Below are positions 10,957 through 23,070 of a DNA stretch of 64,000 nucleotides, piece after piece. This stretch comes from Paraphaeosphaeria minitans (lineage: Eukaryota > Ascomycota > Dothideomycetes > Pleosporales > Didymosphaeriaceae). The DNA is taken from assembly GCA_015832175.1 (NCBI GenBank), contig WJXW01000004.1, forward strand, positions 3,038,001 through 3,102,000, given 5' to 3'. Position 1 is the stretch's first letter, and every line of letters starts with the position of its first letter. A program made the position numbers and the translations under genes. The notes beneath the pieces are model-generated. The model worked only from the letters and a program-made list of their open reading frames with translations. It did no database searches and was not told where the DNA came from.

Positions 10957-12259
10957 TCAAGGCGCCTCGTCCACCACGGGCCGAGATTCCAAAGTCGCAG
11001 CTGGAGCAGCCTCGACGTCTTCCCGTGCGGCGACAGGAACAATATTCTCGTCCGCGTAGACGGCGACATTTTCTTCCTCCTTGGCTGCCTCGAGAGGCGC
11101 CGCCTCGGAAACCGGTCGAGGCTCCTCTTCCTCCGTCGCAGCATCGAGCTCAAACTCCTTGCTCAACCCACTTGGCCTTTCAAGCCCCTTGTCAACAACG
11201 ACATAGCTGTCCTTGTCACAGCCCTCCCCGTAGAACTCGCTCGCGGGTAGGTCGCCCAACGGCTTGCGATCCTCGTCCATGGCGTCCTGCTTGACCTCCC
11301 TGAGCCTGGGCATCTTCACACCCGTGGCTTCCAAGCCAGCAGGCTCCAAGAGCAGAGAAGAGGCACCGCGGGACTGAGCCTGAGAAAGAGTAAAGTCCGA
11401 CGGTGGGATGTTCTCCTTGCCGCGCTCGAGCTCCTCGTTGTGCGCTTTGGTGGCGGCGTCGTCGTCGGATGAGATGTCGAGGACGGACGCCGAGTGCTCC
11501 ATCAGGTTGGCGGCTTCCTGCTCGGGGGTGTCCTCGTGGATCTCGAAGAACCACGACTTGGGCATCGAGTCCTCGACATGGCTTGCGGGCGCAACGGAAG
11601 CGGAGACAGGGACGGGAGCTAGAGTGGGTGTGGCGATGGGCTTGGGCGCGTAGTTGGGGATGGTCCCGCTGAGAGCTGCGTCGATGGAGAAGGGGAGTGC
11701 GGGGCTGCTGTGGGCGGAGAACGAGGGTGGGTCCACACGGCGGAAGGGCGAGCTGGAAGCGCGGCGCTTAGAGAGGGCGCCGATGCGCTTGTGCTTTGGG
11801 GAGCCGCGGCTGTGGCTGATGGGTGTGCAGGTGGTGGTGTTTGGTGAGGAGAGGGCCTTGCGCACCGATGGGATGGCAGGCGAGACGGTGAGGGGTTCCC
11901 TAGTCCTCAGCGGCGAGGGCACCAGCGCGAAATTCGAGGGCTTGGAGGATGCATCCGAGGTCTTGCACTTCTTGGTGGGCGAGTTGAAGATTGAAGGGTC
12001 AGCGTTCTCGGAATCGTCGTCCTCGAATATGGCAGGACCACGGCTGCGCTTCCCTGTCGATGCGGTGGGACTTGGCTTGAGTGGAGACGCGAACTTGGAG
12101 GCGGACTCAGGCGCGAGAGCTGGAGGTCACGCGTTTAGCGATTGTGTCGTCGACGGCCGAGGTCAACTGCTTACCGTTCTGCCTGTTCTTTGCACTCTGG
12201 AGGGCCTGGAGGCGCGGGGCGCCTAGCTCGGCAAAAGGCTGGCGCGTAAGGAGGGCCAT
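10957..12259 (-). CDS. Disordered conserved-looking protein with KEN-box motif
   Basis: 415-aa protein of unknown function in two exons, 12259-12175 and 12119-10957, with a GTAAGC..CAG intron. It begins MALLTRQPFAELGAPRLQAL. A Ser/Pro-rich disordered middle follows with possible CDK-type sites (FNSPTKK, VPSPLRT). A compact acidic/aromatic segment has PKSWFFEIHEDTPEQEAANL then DISSDDD. The motif ERGKENIPP is an exact KEN box followed by prolines, the form recognised by the anaphase-promoting complex in known substrates. The C-terminus is Glu/Ala-rich. I do not recognise a named family. The KEN box, an REPL (RxxL) and the CDK-like sites suggest a cell-cycle-regulated nuclear protein, which is inference only. 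A 27-bp minisatellite lies just upstream. Confidence 0.75.
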
Positions 12260-13047
12260 TGCGGAGGAGCGATGATGTCGTGAGGTACAGCTACGCGAGA
12301 ACGAAGGTAATGGGCGACTCCGCTCAGTAGCAGTGGCGGATACGTGTGCGCTGTGTCGAGTTGGGACGGAAGAGGCGCGATGGCGGGGGCTGATGTGGAA
12401 GTGAAGCAGCGCGGTGGACGAGTGGGAGTGAAGCAGCGCGGTGGACGAGTGGGAGTGAAGCAGCGCGGTGGACGAGTGGGAGTGAAGCAGCGCGGTGGAC
12501 GAGTGGGAGTGAAGCAGCGCGGTGGACGAGTGGGAGTGAAGCAGCGCGGTGGACGAGTGGAAGTGAAGCAGCGCGGTAGGTAGGTACGGTAGACCAGGCA
12601 GTCGTCGGAGCAACAGCTCGGCTTTCTTTCTTTCTTTTGCTACCAAATCGAACGTCAAGCTCAATTCATGTGCAAACAACGACAACCAGAAAGGATCAAG
12701 CAGCAACACAGCAAGTCAGACGCACGGGAGAGAGAGGAAAGAAGAAGCTCGGGAGCAGCGCGGGCGGACGAGTATAGACAGTCTCTCTACGCGTAGCACT
12801 AGCGTGTTCTCTCCCGGCAGGCTAGGGGGCGGCCGTCTTCGCGTCCACGTCTCCACTCCCAAGGCACACGCCCTGGCAAACTAATCAATGCGTCTGGAAT
12901 CATTGGATGTGCGCGCGTCCCACTGAACACGATCGCACCACGAACGTAGAACTGCGAACCCGTTTGCACACGCGCATGCTGGTCGCTCCCTTGTCGACGT
13001 GCTGGCTCGAAGGCTGGTGTTGCACACTGATGCTTCTTCACTCTTCA
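12260..13047. other. Intergenic region with minisatellite
   Basis: No gene apart from the first exon ending at 12259. It contains the 27-bp tandem repeat (12401-12577), a GGTAGGTAGGTACGGTAG tract at 12575-12592 and a CTTT run at about 12622-12638. It presumably holds the promoter of the minus-strand gene starting at 12259. Confidence 0.5.
12401..12577. repeat. 27-bp minisatellite, 6 full copies plus partial
   Basis: The unit beginning GTGAAGCAGCGCGGTGGACG is 27 bp and starts at 12401, 12428, 12455, 12482, 12509 and 12536. A partial copy runs from 12563 to 12577. Copies are essentially identical, so the array is young or homogenised. It lies about 140 bp upstream of the ATG of the minus-strand gene at 12259. 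Read on the minus strand it gives an open 9-residue repeat, which I treat as a by-product of the period being a multiple of three. Confidence 0.95.
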
Positions 13048-15396
13048 TCACACCTCCCTCCGCCGTCCCGCCGGTGCGTCTTTCCGCCACTCAGCCTCTC
13101 GATACTTCACACCACCCGCCTCCGAATTCAGCCAAGTATCGTTGCCCTCCTCATACCCGCTTTGGTCTTTCCAATCACCCTCCACACCGCTGCCCTCCCC
13201 ACTGCCGTTCCGCTTCGCGCCTTCTGCTACACCACCCGGCGTCTCCACGTCCCCGCCCCATCCAGTCTTCCCGCTCCATCTAGCACTGCCAGCCACGCTC
13301 CCCTCTACTCCAGCCTTCCTTCCTCCGTCTTCAGCACCATCCTCCCCTTTCTGGCTATCTTTCATACTCCAGGCAGAGTTCCATTCTTGAGCGCCATCCT
13401 CCGAATCTTGTGCGTCCTCCACCGTGGGTGCTCTATAGGTCGAATGGCTCTTTACAGACCGAGCGTCCCCGTCTAGCTCTGCTTTAGGTACACCATCACT
13501 GCCGCGGTCGTCCGATGGAATCGGCCTAGGTCCACGCGAACGGGAACCATTGGATCCCGCAGTAGAATGATCCGACACCTCCTCGGCCTGTCGTCTCCAT
13601 GAGTATGGCGTGACGACCGAGGTTCGCCACCCTGCTGACTTGTGTGAGCGGACTGGCGGCGCTCGGCGGCTGTTGCCCACCTGTTTACCGCTGGATGCAG
13701 ACATCCTGGATGTAGCTGACTTGCTTGGCGAGTGTACTGAGCCTACATCATTGCTATCATCGTCCTGGATCCAAGCTGACACTGAGGCCATCAGTGACTT
13801 GTTAGGGGAGCGTGATGTTCTGCGTGAAATTCGCGACTCGAACTCGTCGACATCCCGCTTCCAGCTATCATTCGAACGAGGTTTAGAAGTCTCACGAGGC
13901 CTTCGTCGTCTTGATGTCGCACGGGCTGGGTGCCGGTCCACATTCTCCGTCCCAGTGTCTTTGGAGCGGCCTCGAGATCGATTCTTAGAGGAAGTTCGTT
14001 TTCGTGGGCTAGCAACGAAATCGTTGTCCACGTCTCCTCTCCAAGTGTCAACGGAATCGGCTCTAGACCGGCCAACCGACGCTACTCGCATCAATGAGCT
14101 ACGCTCGGATCGCTCATCTTCAGGCATCCACGAGCATGCTGAAATCCGGGAGCCTTGTGGTGCAGCGCCTGACGTAGTCGAGGGGGTGGCATCTGAGTAT
14201 CTGCCTGGAGATGCCGACGATGGAAGCCGGACGGCTGAGGCTTCCGGGTCCCAAGATGGCTTTTCGGCCCATGAATCCTCAGATTTGGTAATTGATGTGG
14301 TTGTGGACAGGGCCGTAGGAGACTTCGCTGATTCGACCAACGACATAGACTTGATCGACGAAAGCTGTGAGGCAGGCCATGCGCCCGGTGGAGACTTTGT
14401 AGGTGATAGCGGTTCTGCAGATAGCATCCTGGGAAGATGCGTTGTAGAAGAGCGCTCACTTTTTGCCCCGGTCATGAAGAACTTCGTAGGTGATGCGATG
14501 CCTGTTGCATTTTCTTCGGGTGTGTCGGCTTCCGGTATAGGTGTGAGAAGCCTCGAGGATGGCTGGTGACGTCTACGATTCATGTGTTTCTCCTTTCTCT
14601 GTTGTTTATCAGACGTTGCTCGCTCTCTTGCCCTTTCTTCCTGTTCTCGCTTTCTCCGCTCCCTGGCTTCTGCCGCTGCTCGAGCCCTTAGTTCCTTCTC
14701 GTGCTCTCTGTCTCTCTTCTCCGCTTCCTTTGCTTTCCTCTTTGCAATCTTCTCTTCATACTCCCCCTCCCTTATCACCGCTTCTTTATTCTCCCCAGGC
14801 CTCCCGGAGTCATACTCTGCCTCTTTGTCAACGATGACCACTCGTCCATCGCTCCCCTCAATAACAAAGGTTCCCCACTTCAACGGCTTTGGTATTCTAA
14901 CTCTGCCATCGTCCTCGACGGCTCCGATTCTATGCTTTTTCCTTCTCTTCCTCTTTTCCCTTTTGTCAGCTTCGCCAGCATCCTTAACTTCAACCCTCGC
15001 GACGCGTCGCAACTTCGCAAGACTCCTCCACATGTCTCCCGCGAGCGCCTTTTCCTTCTCCACCGTCCACTCCTCGTCATACTTGCTCTTTCGCGGCTTG
15101 CCCTTGCTGTAGAATGCGCGATCGACAATGCCACAGCCTGGTATGACTGGCATGGTGGGGTAGACCATGTCTGCGCCGTCGTCGACGAAACTGCCTGTGT
15201 AAAGAGTGTCGGAGGCTGCCGGTGTAAGTGGGAGTACGCGGTGGGCAGCCGAGTCTCGGGTGCCTTCGAGCCAACTGTTGATGTCGCGATGGCCGGCACG
15301 GGGCATGCGGCGGGAGAGACTGACGCCATCGTCAACGAGTGAAGGCGGTGTGATGGATGTCAAGGTGTCGGACGGGGTGGCAGTTGGGTGAGGCAT
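13048..15396 (-). CDS. Large disordered protein with charged coiled coil, unknown function
   Basis: 782-aa single-exon frame from the ATG at 15396. A longer reading would need a non-ATG start, so it was not used. The N-terminal third has a conserved-looking core (WLEGTRDSAAHRVLPLTP, then FYSKGKPRKSKYDEEWTVEK) and a basic patch KREKRKRRKKH that looks like a nuclear-localisation signal. A highly charged Glu/Arg/Lys stretch (about residues 220-310, EKRDREHEKELRARAA-like) should form a long coiled coil. The remainder is Ser/Arg/Asp-rich and repetitive, with several W-x-D/E-D-x-like units (CSWMPEDE, DTWRGDVDND, DSWKRDVDEF, SAWIQDDDSN) spaced through it. I recognise no domain. The uninterrupted 2.3-kb frame supports a real gene. 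Confidence 0.78.
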   Translation of the reverse strand: MPHPTATPSDTLTSITPPSLVDDGVSLSRRMPRAGHRDINSWLEGTRDSAAHRVLPLTPAASDTLYTGSFVDDGADMVYPTMPVIPGCGIVDRAFYSKGKPRKSKYDEEWTVEKEKALAGDMWRSLAKLRRVARVEVKDAGEADKREKRKRRKKHRIGAVEDDGRVRIPKPLKWGTFVIEGSDGRVVIVDKEAEYDSGRPGENKEAVIREGEYEEKIAKRKAKEAEKRDREHEKELRARAAAEARERRKREQEERARERATSDKQQRKEKHMNRRRHQPSSRLLTPIPEADTPEENATGIASPTKFFMTGAKSERSSTTHLPRMLSAEPLSPTKSPPGAWPASQLSSIKSMSLVESAKSPTALSTTTSITKSEDSWAEKPSWDPEASAVRLPSSASPGRYSDATPSTTSGAAPQGSRISACSWMPEDERSERSSLMRVASVGRSRADSVDTWRGDVDNDFVASPRKRTSSKNRSRGRSKDTGTENVDRHPARATSRRRRPRETSKPRSNDSWKRDVDEFESRISRRTSRSPNKSLMASVSAWIQDDDSNDVGSVHSPSKSATSRMSASSGKQVGNSRRAPPVRSHKSAGWRTSVVTPYSWRRQAEEVSDHSTAGSNGSRSRGPRPIPSDDRGSDGVPKAELDGDARSVKSHSTYRAPTVEDAQDSEDGAQEWNSAWSMKDSQKGEDGAEDGGRKAGVEGSVAGSARWSGKTGWGGDVETPGGVAEGAKRNGSGEGSGVEGDWKDQSGYEEGNDTWLNSEAGGVKYREAEWRKDAPAGRRREV

Positions 15397-15788
15397 TGTT
15401 GCCGTTCGAAGGCACGAAGGGGAGCACGCCTGACGAAGTGAGATCTCGTGGCTGTTTACTGCGTTGGTCGACAACTGTGACAAGAAGCGTCAACGAGCTG
15501 CGTCGATGGAGCGAAAGCGCTGAAACAGGACAACGCGCGGGCGGCCAAGACAGAAGATGCGATGGCAAGGTGCGTTCAGGTGAGCGTTGGAATCAATAGC
15601 CGTTATGAGAGACAGGTTGGATATATTGTCCCAGCAACCACAGCGGGCGTTCGTCGATTTACGGCCAAGGTGTGAATATGTGAAAGTGAGTGGAATTGAT
15701 ATTGGCAATTAGATCAGGCGAGAGCACAACATCGCGAAAAACGATTCGAAGAAGTTCAATAACATGGGTATCCCACACGCCTTGCCAC
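15397..15788. other. Intergenic region, no gene seen
   Basis: Short spacer between two minus-strand genes. It should hold the promoter of the 782-aa protein and the 3' end of the dephospho-CoA kinase. No repeat or RNA was recognised. Confidence 0.4.
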
Positions 15789-16580
15789 CTACAGCTTCGC
15801 CTTCTCCGATCTCTTCTCCGCCTCCCAAGCTAACTGTACCCCCCTCATCCTGTACCAGCTCACCCCCGCCGCAAGTGCCGCAACCGGCGGGCAAGCCCAC
15901 AGCAAGAAGCTCCACCACGCGGGACTTCTTTCCCTGATCTCTCTCATAACTCTGCGAACGTCCTTCTCGAGCTCCTCCTTGCCTCCATCATTCCACACCA
16001 CCACACCCCGTCCCTCGCCCCTCCTCAAGCACCGCTCCGCCTTCTCTCTGATGTCGCCCTGGCTGCTGACCCTATTCATCGCATCCTCCTCGGTAAGATG
16101 TGCATCCCTCGCGCGCAGCCGCTGAATCTGAATCTTCGGATCAGACACCCCGACCACCAAGATAGTCCCACAGTACCGCTCCCACCCGCTCTCGAACAAC
16201 AGCGGCACGTCCAGCACGACCGCCCAGTTGCCCCTCAAGTGCGCCCACACCATCTGCTTGTACATCTCCTTCCGGACCGCGGGGTGCACAATGCTGTTGA
16301 GCTTCTTGCGGTCGCGCTCGCGGTCTTCGCCCGCGCCGAACACGCGGCGGCCCAGCGCGGGTCGATTGAGCGGCTTGCCGGGCGCATCGAGGAGGAGATC
16401 GGGTGTCGTGGGGAGGAAGTGGTCAACGATGGCGTTGTAGCCGGGTGTACCTGGCTCGACGACCTGGCGGGCGATAAGGTCGGCGTCGATGATAGGGAGA
16501 GAGTAGGGTGGTTCGCGGAGGAGGGAGGAGACGGTGGATTTGCCGGTTGCGATTGAACCTGTAAGACCGAGGAGAAGCAT
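15789..16580 (-). CDS. CAB5: Dephospho-CoA kinase
   Basis: 263-aa enzyme catalysing the last step of coenzyme A synthesis, ATP-dependent phosphorylation of dephospho-CoA. The N-terminus gives a P-loop GSIATGKST (residues 8-16). Family motifs follow: IDADLIARQVVEPG, RRVFGAGEDRER, LNSIVHPAVRKEM and VVLDVPLLFESGWE, then the RLRARDAHLTEEDAMNR lid region. After the kinase core a hydrophobic segment (WWSFLLWACPPVAALAAGVSW) suggests a C-terminal membrane anchor, placing the enzyme on a membrane, probably ER or mitochondrial outer. That extension is absent from bacterial CoaE. Single exon, start at the first ATG. The gene symbol is taken from the yeast enzyme. Confidence 0.95.
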   Translation of the reverse strand: MLLLGLTGSIATGKSTVSSLLREPPYSLPIIDADLIARQVVEPGTPGYNAIVDHFLPTTPDLLLDAPGKPLNRPALGRRVFGAGEDRERDRKKLNSIVHPAVRKEMYKQMVWAHLRGNWAVVLDVPLLFESGWERYCGTILVVGVSDPKIQIQRLRARDAHLTEEDAMNRVSSQGDIREKAERCLRRGEGRGVVVWNDGGKEELEKDVRRVMREIRERSPAWWSFLLWACPPVAALAAGVSWYRMRGVQLAWEAEKRSEKAKL

Positions 16581-17102
16581 TTTGAATGCGTTGAAGTCTG
16601 CTGCTGAAGGTGTTGGGTTATTGCGGCCAACGCGCGCGTTTGGTGTTTACATGGTGTGGGGAGAGGTGGTGATGCTGCGGGGCGGGAACGAAGCTCCATT
16701 GCCTCGGACCTTCGAGCTGGGGCCACTGTCGCGGGGAGTTTGCTGCCTCTCAATATCGAATAGTGGCACTCAGCGATCTTCAAATCAGACGTTATGGAAT
16801 GCAGTTCTACATTGCAACATTCCTTTCGCTGCACATAACAACTACCGTATGGCACGGGAAAGAGTCCGTGAAACAGAGTACTGTCCGAGTATTCCTCTAT
16901 ATACCTGAATCGCAGCCCAATGCTCCTTGAAGCTGAAAGACTGTTCAGCATGAAGCCTACGAGCAGCGCCAAAACGCCTCGTCCATCATACTCAACCACA
17001 ATCGTGCCATGGACCAATAGAAACCCTTACGGCATCAAACACATCTCCCATAACGCCACTAATGCCACCTCAAATCCGACGGGAGAAGCTCCCAGCTGAA
17101 TA
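16581..17102. other. Intergenic region, no gene seen
   Basis: Upstream of the dephospho-CoA kinase start and downstream of the cleavage-factor gene, both on the minus strand. No repeats or RNA genes recognised. Confidence 0.4.
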
Positions 17103-18078
<976 letters not shown>

Positions 18079-18632
18079 GGTGAGCGTGAGTTGGAGATTC
18101 AAGCTCGCTGGCACACTCGACAGCTTCACGAAGTCGAGACGGGTGACAGGGATGTTTGGTCGGCACGCGCGGACCAGGTTCGTGTTGATTGGTCGACTCA
18201 CGTGTGCGGCCGGTCGGACGCGATACGGAACAGGGAATCTGATGCAGTGTAGTCTACGCATGTAAAAACCCGAGGTATGTACGTTATCCCGGATTGAGGG
18301 TACAGTATCATGACATAGGTCCAAGTACAATCGCCTGCGTATCGGCTAATCGTGCGGTACAACAATGAACTCAGAAACAATGAACTCGGGATTTTGACAT
18401 CAAGAGCTCATTAAAGTCATGTTCGTAAGAGTATTCATTCCATGTACGCTGATCATCCAAAGTACCAGCACATTACTCCGGTTCATAGCTATGCCTCTAG
18501 GTCCCGCCCTCGGCCTGCAATACGCCGACGTTGGTATATTGACGAAGCTGGCAATGGCCAGCTGAATGAGAATCACAAGTGCCAATCGATATCCGTCAAA
18601 TTGAACTGCCAAACGACCAACAATCACCTCCA
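18079..18632. other. Intergenic region, no gene seen
   Basis: Spacer between the CFIm25-like start and the calcineurin stop, both minus strand. No recognisable gene, repeat or RNA. Confidence 0.4.
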
Positions 18633-20669
<2,037 letters not shown>

Positions 20670-21789
20670 GTTGGGCAAGTGTGGCTCTCAGATGGGGGTG
20701 AGGCGTCGAGAAAGACGGTGGAGAAGGCGACGAGGGGCGGGTGGGGAGGGAGCTCAGACCCTTGGGTGGCGGCGAACGAATATGGGGCCGAGGCTCCTCT
20801 GGGCTTGGAAATGGGGCAAAACAATAGGCGGTCGCATGCAGGAGCGTTCAGTACAAACGGGATATTTGGGGTCGCTGTCGTTGTTGTCGTTGTCGTCGTC
20901 GCGTGCTCGTCGTTGCGTTGGTTGGCAGCTGTAGGGCTGAGAAAAGCGTCAAGCTGGAGGGGATCGCTACCTAGGCTTGGCGGGGCGCACCAATGAGGAA
21001 GCTGCGCAACCACCATTGCCCATGAGCAACGACGGTGAGTACACGAACAATTGAGATTCCATGGGTGTTAATTGTGAGCCTCTCTACATTATCTATGATG
21101 ATTGGAGGATATGTTGTTTGAATATGTCCATCAAGACACTTTACGCGTTCCCAGACCGTTGGAGGCCTGGCCCCGGCCTGCTCGCATTCCAGCAAGGCAG
21201 GTGCGACCTGACGTTCCACCGTCGCACAATGATTTTGAACGATTCCACCCAGGCTCCACTGCATCGGAGAGCACACAAGTCCACTCTGGATGTGACTCGA
21301 CGTTCAGGTCATGTCGAGCTTACGCAGGCCAGCTGTGCTGCATTGTGCATTCGGTTAGGTAGGTAGGTAGGTAGTCCGAGGAGGACGTGGGAAACGGAGA
21401 CGAGCGCTGCTTGGAGTAGAATCATCGACACTGTGCAGCGTATGATTGCACCGGTTCGCAATCACATCACAATGAGCCAAGTCAAGCCAGTGTTGCAGAA
21501 AGGAATGCATTCTATGCGATGCGAAGCTATGGACTTCAGAAGAAAAACGATACAAAAGTATGCTCAAGAAAGCGAGCGTTGCGATGTCCACCACGAGACC
21601 TCGACACAAGGGCATGCTGCGCCTCAGACCCAGACATGAACGAAACAACATCAAAAGGTACTCTAGAAAGAAGAATGTGAAAAGAAATGAACACGGCTGC
21701 CCGTCGAATAGTTACAGGATTCGACCCGATGCAGCCAACCCGTGACCAACTCCAGGAAATGCGTTCGTGAGGGGCGTGACACCAGGATG
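20670..21789. other. Intergenic region, no gene seen
   Basis: Promoter side of calcineurin and 3' side of the LPMO gene. It includes GTTGTCGTTGTCGTC-like trinucleotide runs at about 20878-20905 and a (TAGG)n tract at 21356-21374. No supported coding region. Confidence 0.4.
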
Positions 21790-23070
21790 CTACAACACGC
21801 TGGCACGCTTGTGGAGGGCTGCGTGACGGTTGTGGAGAGTACCGCGGGGGAAGCGGATGCTGCGGCGAGAGAGCTGGCCGTTGGAGCAGCTCGTGCCCTC
21901 GGCAAGCTTCTGGGCCACAGCGTAGCCGAAGTTGCAGAGACCGAAAGAATCGGTGCCAATGCAGACAACAGCGCCGTCAGTAGTGCACGGTGTACCAGCT
22001 CCAGAGGAAGCGTTGCCAGAGCCAGAGGTCGGCCCGGAACCGGCGCTGGTCTCAGAGCCAGAATCGGGAGCAGACGGAGCAGACGAGGCCGATGGAGCAG
22101 ACGAGGCCGATGGAGCAGACGGAGCAGACGGCTGAGCGGCGGCAGGCTGAGAAGCGACGGGGGTAGCCGCAGGCTGAGAGGCCTGGTACGAAGCGGCAGG
22201 CTGAGAAGCAACGGGGGCCTGGGTAACAGCAGGGGCGCTGGAAGCAGGAGCGGTGCCGGCAGCAGAAGATGCACCCGGGGCAAAGACACCGCCGTTCGTG
22301 GGAGCAGCAGTGGCCTGGGCAGGGCTGCCGAGCTTTCCAGCACCAGCGCCCAGGATAGTGACAGCAGGGCAACCGGCGCCAGAGATGGCAGTACCCGGTG
22401 TGGCTCCCTCACCAGTGGAAACGCTGTCACCAGGGTTGGGGTAGACGAAGTCCTGGCCCGAAGCGACTGCACACTCGGTAGGGGGAAGGTTGGCGACAAA
22501 CATGTCAGGCAGTTGGCCGAGGACAGAAGAGACATCGGCAGAAGCAGTGTCACGCTTGGAGCTGCCACTCGTAACCTCGAGAGGCGCGCAGTTCATGTAA
22601 AACTCTCGGTTTCCAAGCTTGTTCAACCATGTCCAAGCAAATGTGTATTGACCAGCAGGCAGGCCCTCGGGAATCGTGACGGGAATCTTGGGGTTGTTCA
22701 GGTCGTCCTTGTTGCCAGACATGTTGGTTTCACCATCACCTCCCTGGCAGCCATTGATCTGGCTGTGGAGGACCTTCCACTGGGAATCCTTCGTAGGCTT
22801 GGTGTCTGTGGTGATAGAGAATTGACATGAACCTCCACCGTGTGTCGCACCACCCTTGAGCTGAACTTCTAGGGAGCCACCAGCCGCTACAGTGTTCATC
22901 GAAGTGATGGCGTATGTACCACCGGGTTGTTTGCAAGGGAAGTCTGCGGGTTCCAGAGGAGCCTGCTGATTGGCAGAGTCCTCCCAGTCGAAGGGAACGG
23001 GAGTGTTCAAAACCATGTGCGCAGAGGCACTTGCGGCAAGCGCAATGAGAGCAGATGTCTGGAAAAACAT
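21790..23070 (-). CDS. AA11-like lytic polysaccharide monooxygenase with C-terminal X278-like module
   Basis: 426-aa secreted copper enzyme of the type that oxidatively cleaves chitin. The signal peptide of 17 residues ends ...SASA, so the mature protein would begin at His18, the first ligand of the copper histidine brace; the second is His77 in GGATHGGGSCQFS. Further family blocks are DFPCKQPGGTY, TTDTKPTKDSQWKV, IPEGLPAGQYTFAWTWLN and GNREFYMNCAPLEV. A long Ala/Pro/Ser linker (repeats of SAPSAS) follows. A C-terminal Cys-rich module has DGAVVCIGTDSFGLCNFG and GTSCSNG, resembling the X278 module attached to some AA11 enzymes. Single exon. A TATAAAGG on the minus strand at 23554-23561 is a possible distant promoter. 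Confidence 0.9.
   Translation of the reverse strand: MFFQTSALIALAASASAHMVLNTPVPFDWEDSANQQAPLEPADFPCKQPGGTYAITSMNTVAAGGSLEVQLKGGATHGGGSCQFSITTDTKPTKDSQWKVLHSQINGCQGGDGETNMSGNKDDLNNPKIPVTIPEGLPAGQYTFAWTWLNKLGNREFYMNCAPLEVTSGSSKRDTASADVSSVLGQLPDMFVANLPPTECAVASGQDFVYPNPGDSVSTGEGATPGTAISGAGCPAVTILGAGAGKLGSPAQATAAPTNGGVFAPGASSAAGTAPASSAPAVTQAPVASQPAASYQASQPAATPVASQPAAAQPSAPSAPSASSAPSASSAPSAPDSGSETSAGSGPTSGSGNASSGAGTPCTTDGAVVCIGTDSFGLCNFGYAVAQKLAEGTSCSNGQLSRRSIRFPRGTLHNRHAALHKRASVL

Noticed and set aside
10155..11294. 379-codon plus-strand frame
   Set aside because: It begins at a non-ATG codon, has no domain, and its 3' third is antisense to the better-supported gene at 10957-12259.
12401..12577. 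CRISPR-like array
   Set aside because: Units are contiguous with no spacers, and the DNA is fungal nuclear; it is a plain minisatellite.
12107..12709. 200-codon minus-strand frame with HSHSSTALL repeats
   Set aside because: It is the minisatellite read through. The real first exon of the downstream gene begins at the internal ATG at 12259.
13610..14569. 319-codon plus-strand frame
   Set aside because: Antisense shadow of the 782-aa minus-strand gene; codon-position mirror with no domain.
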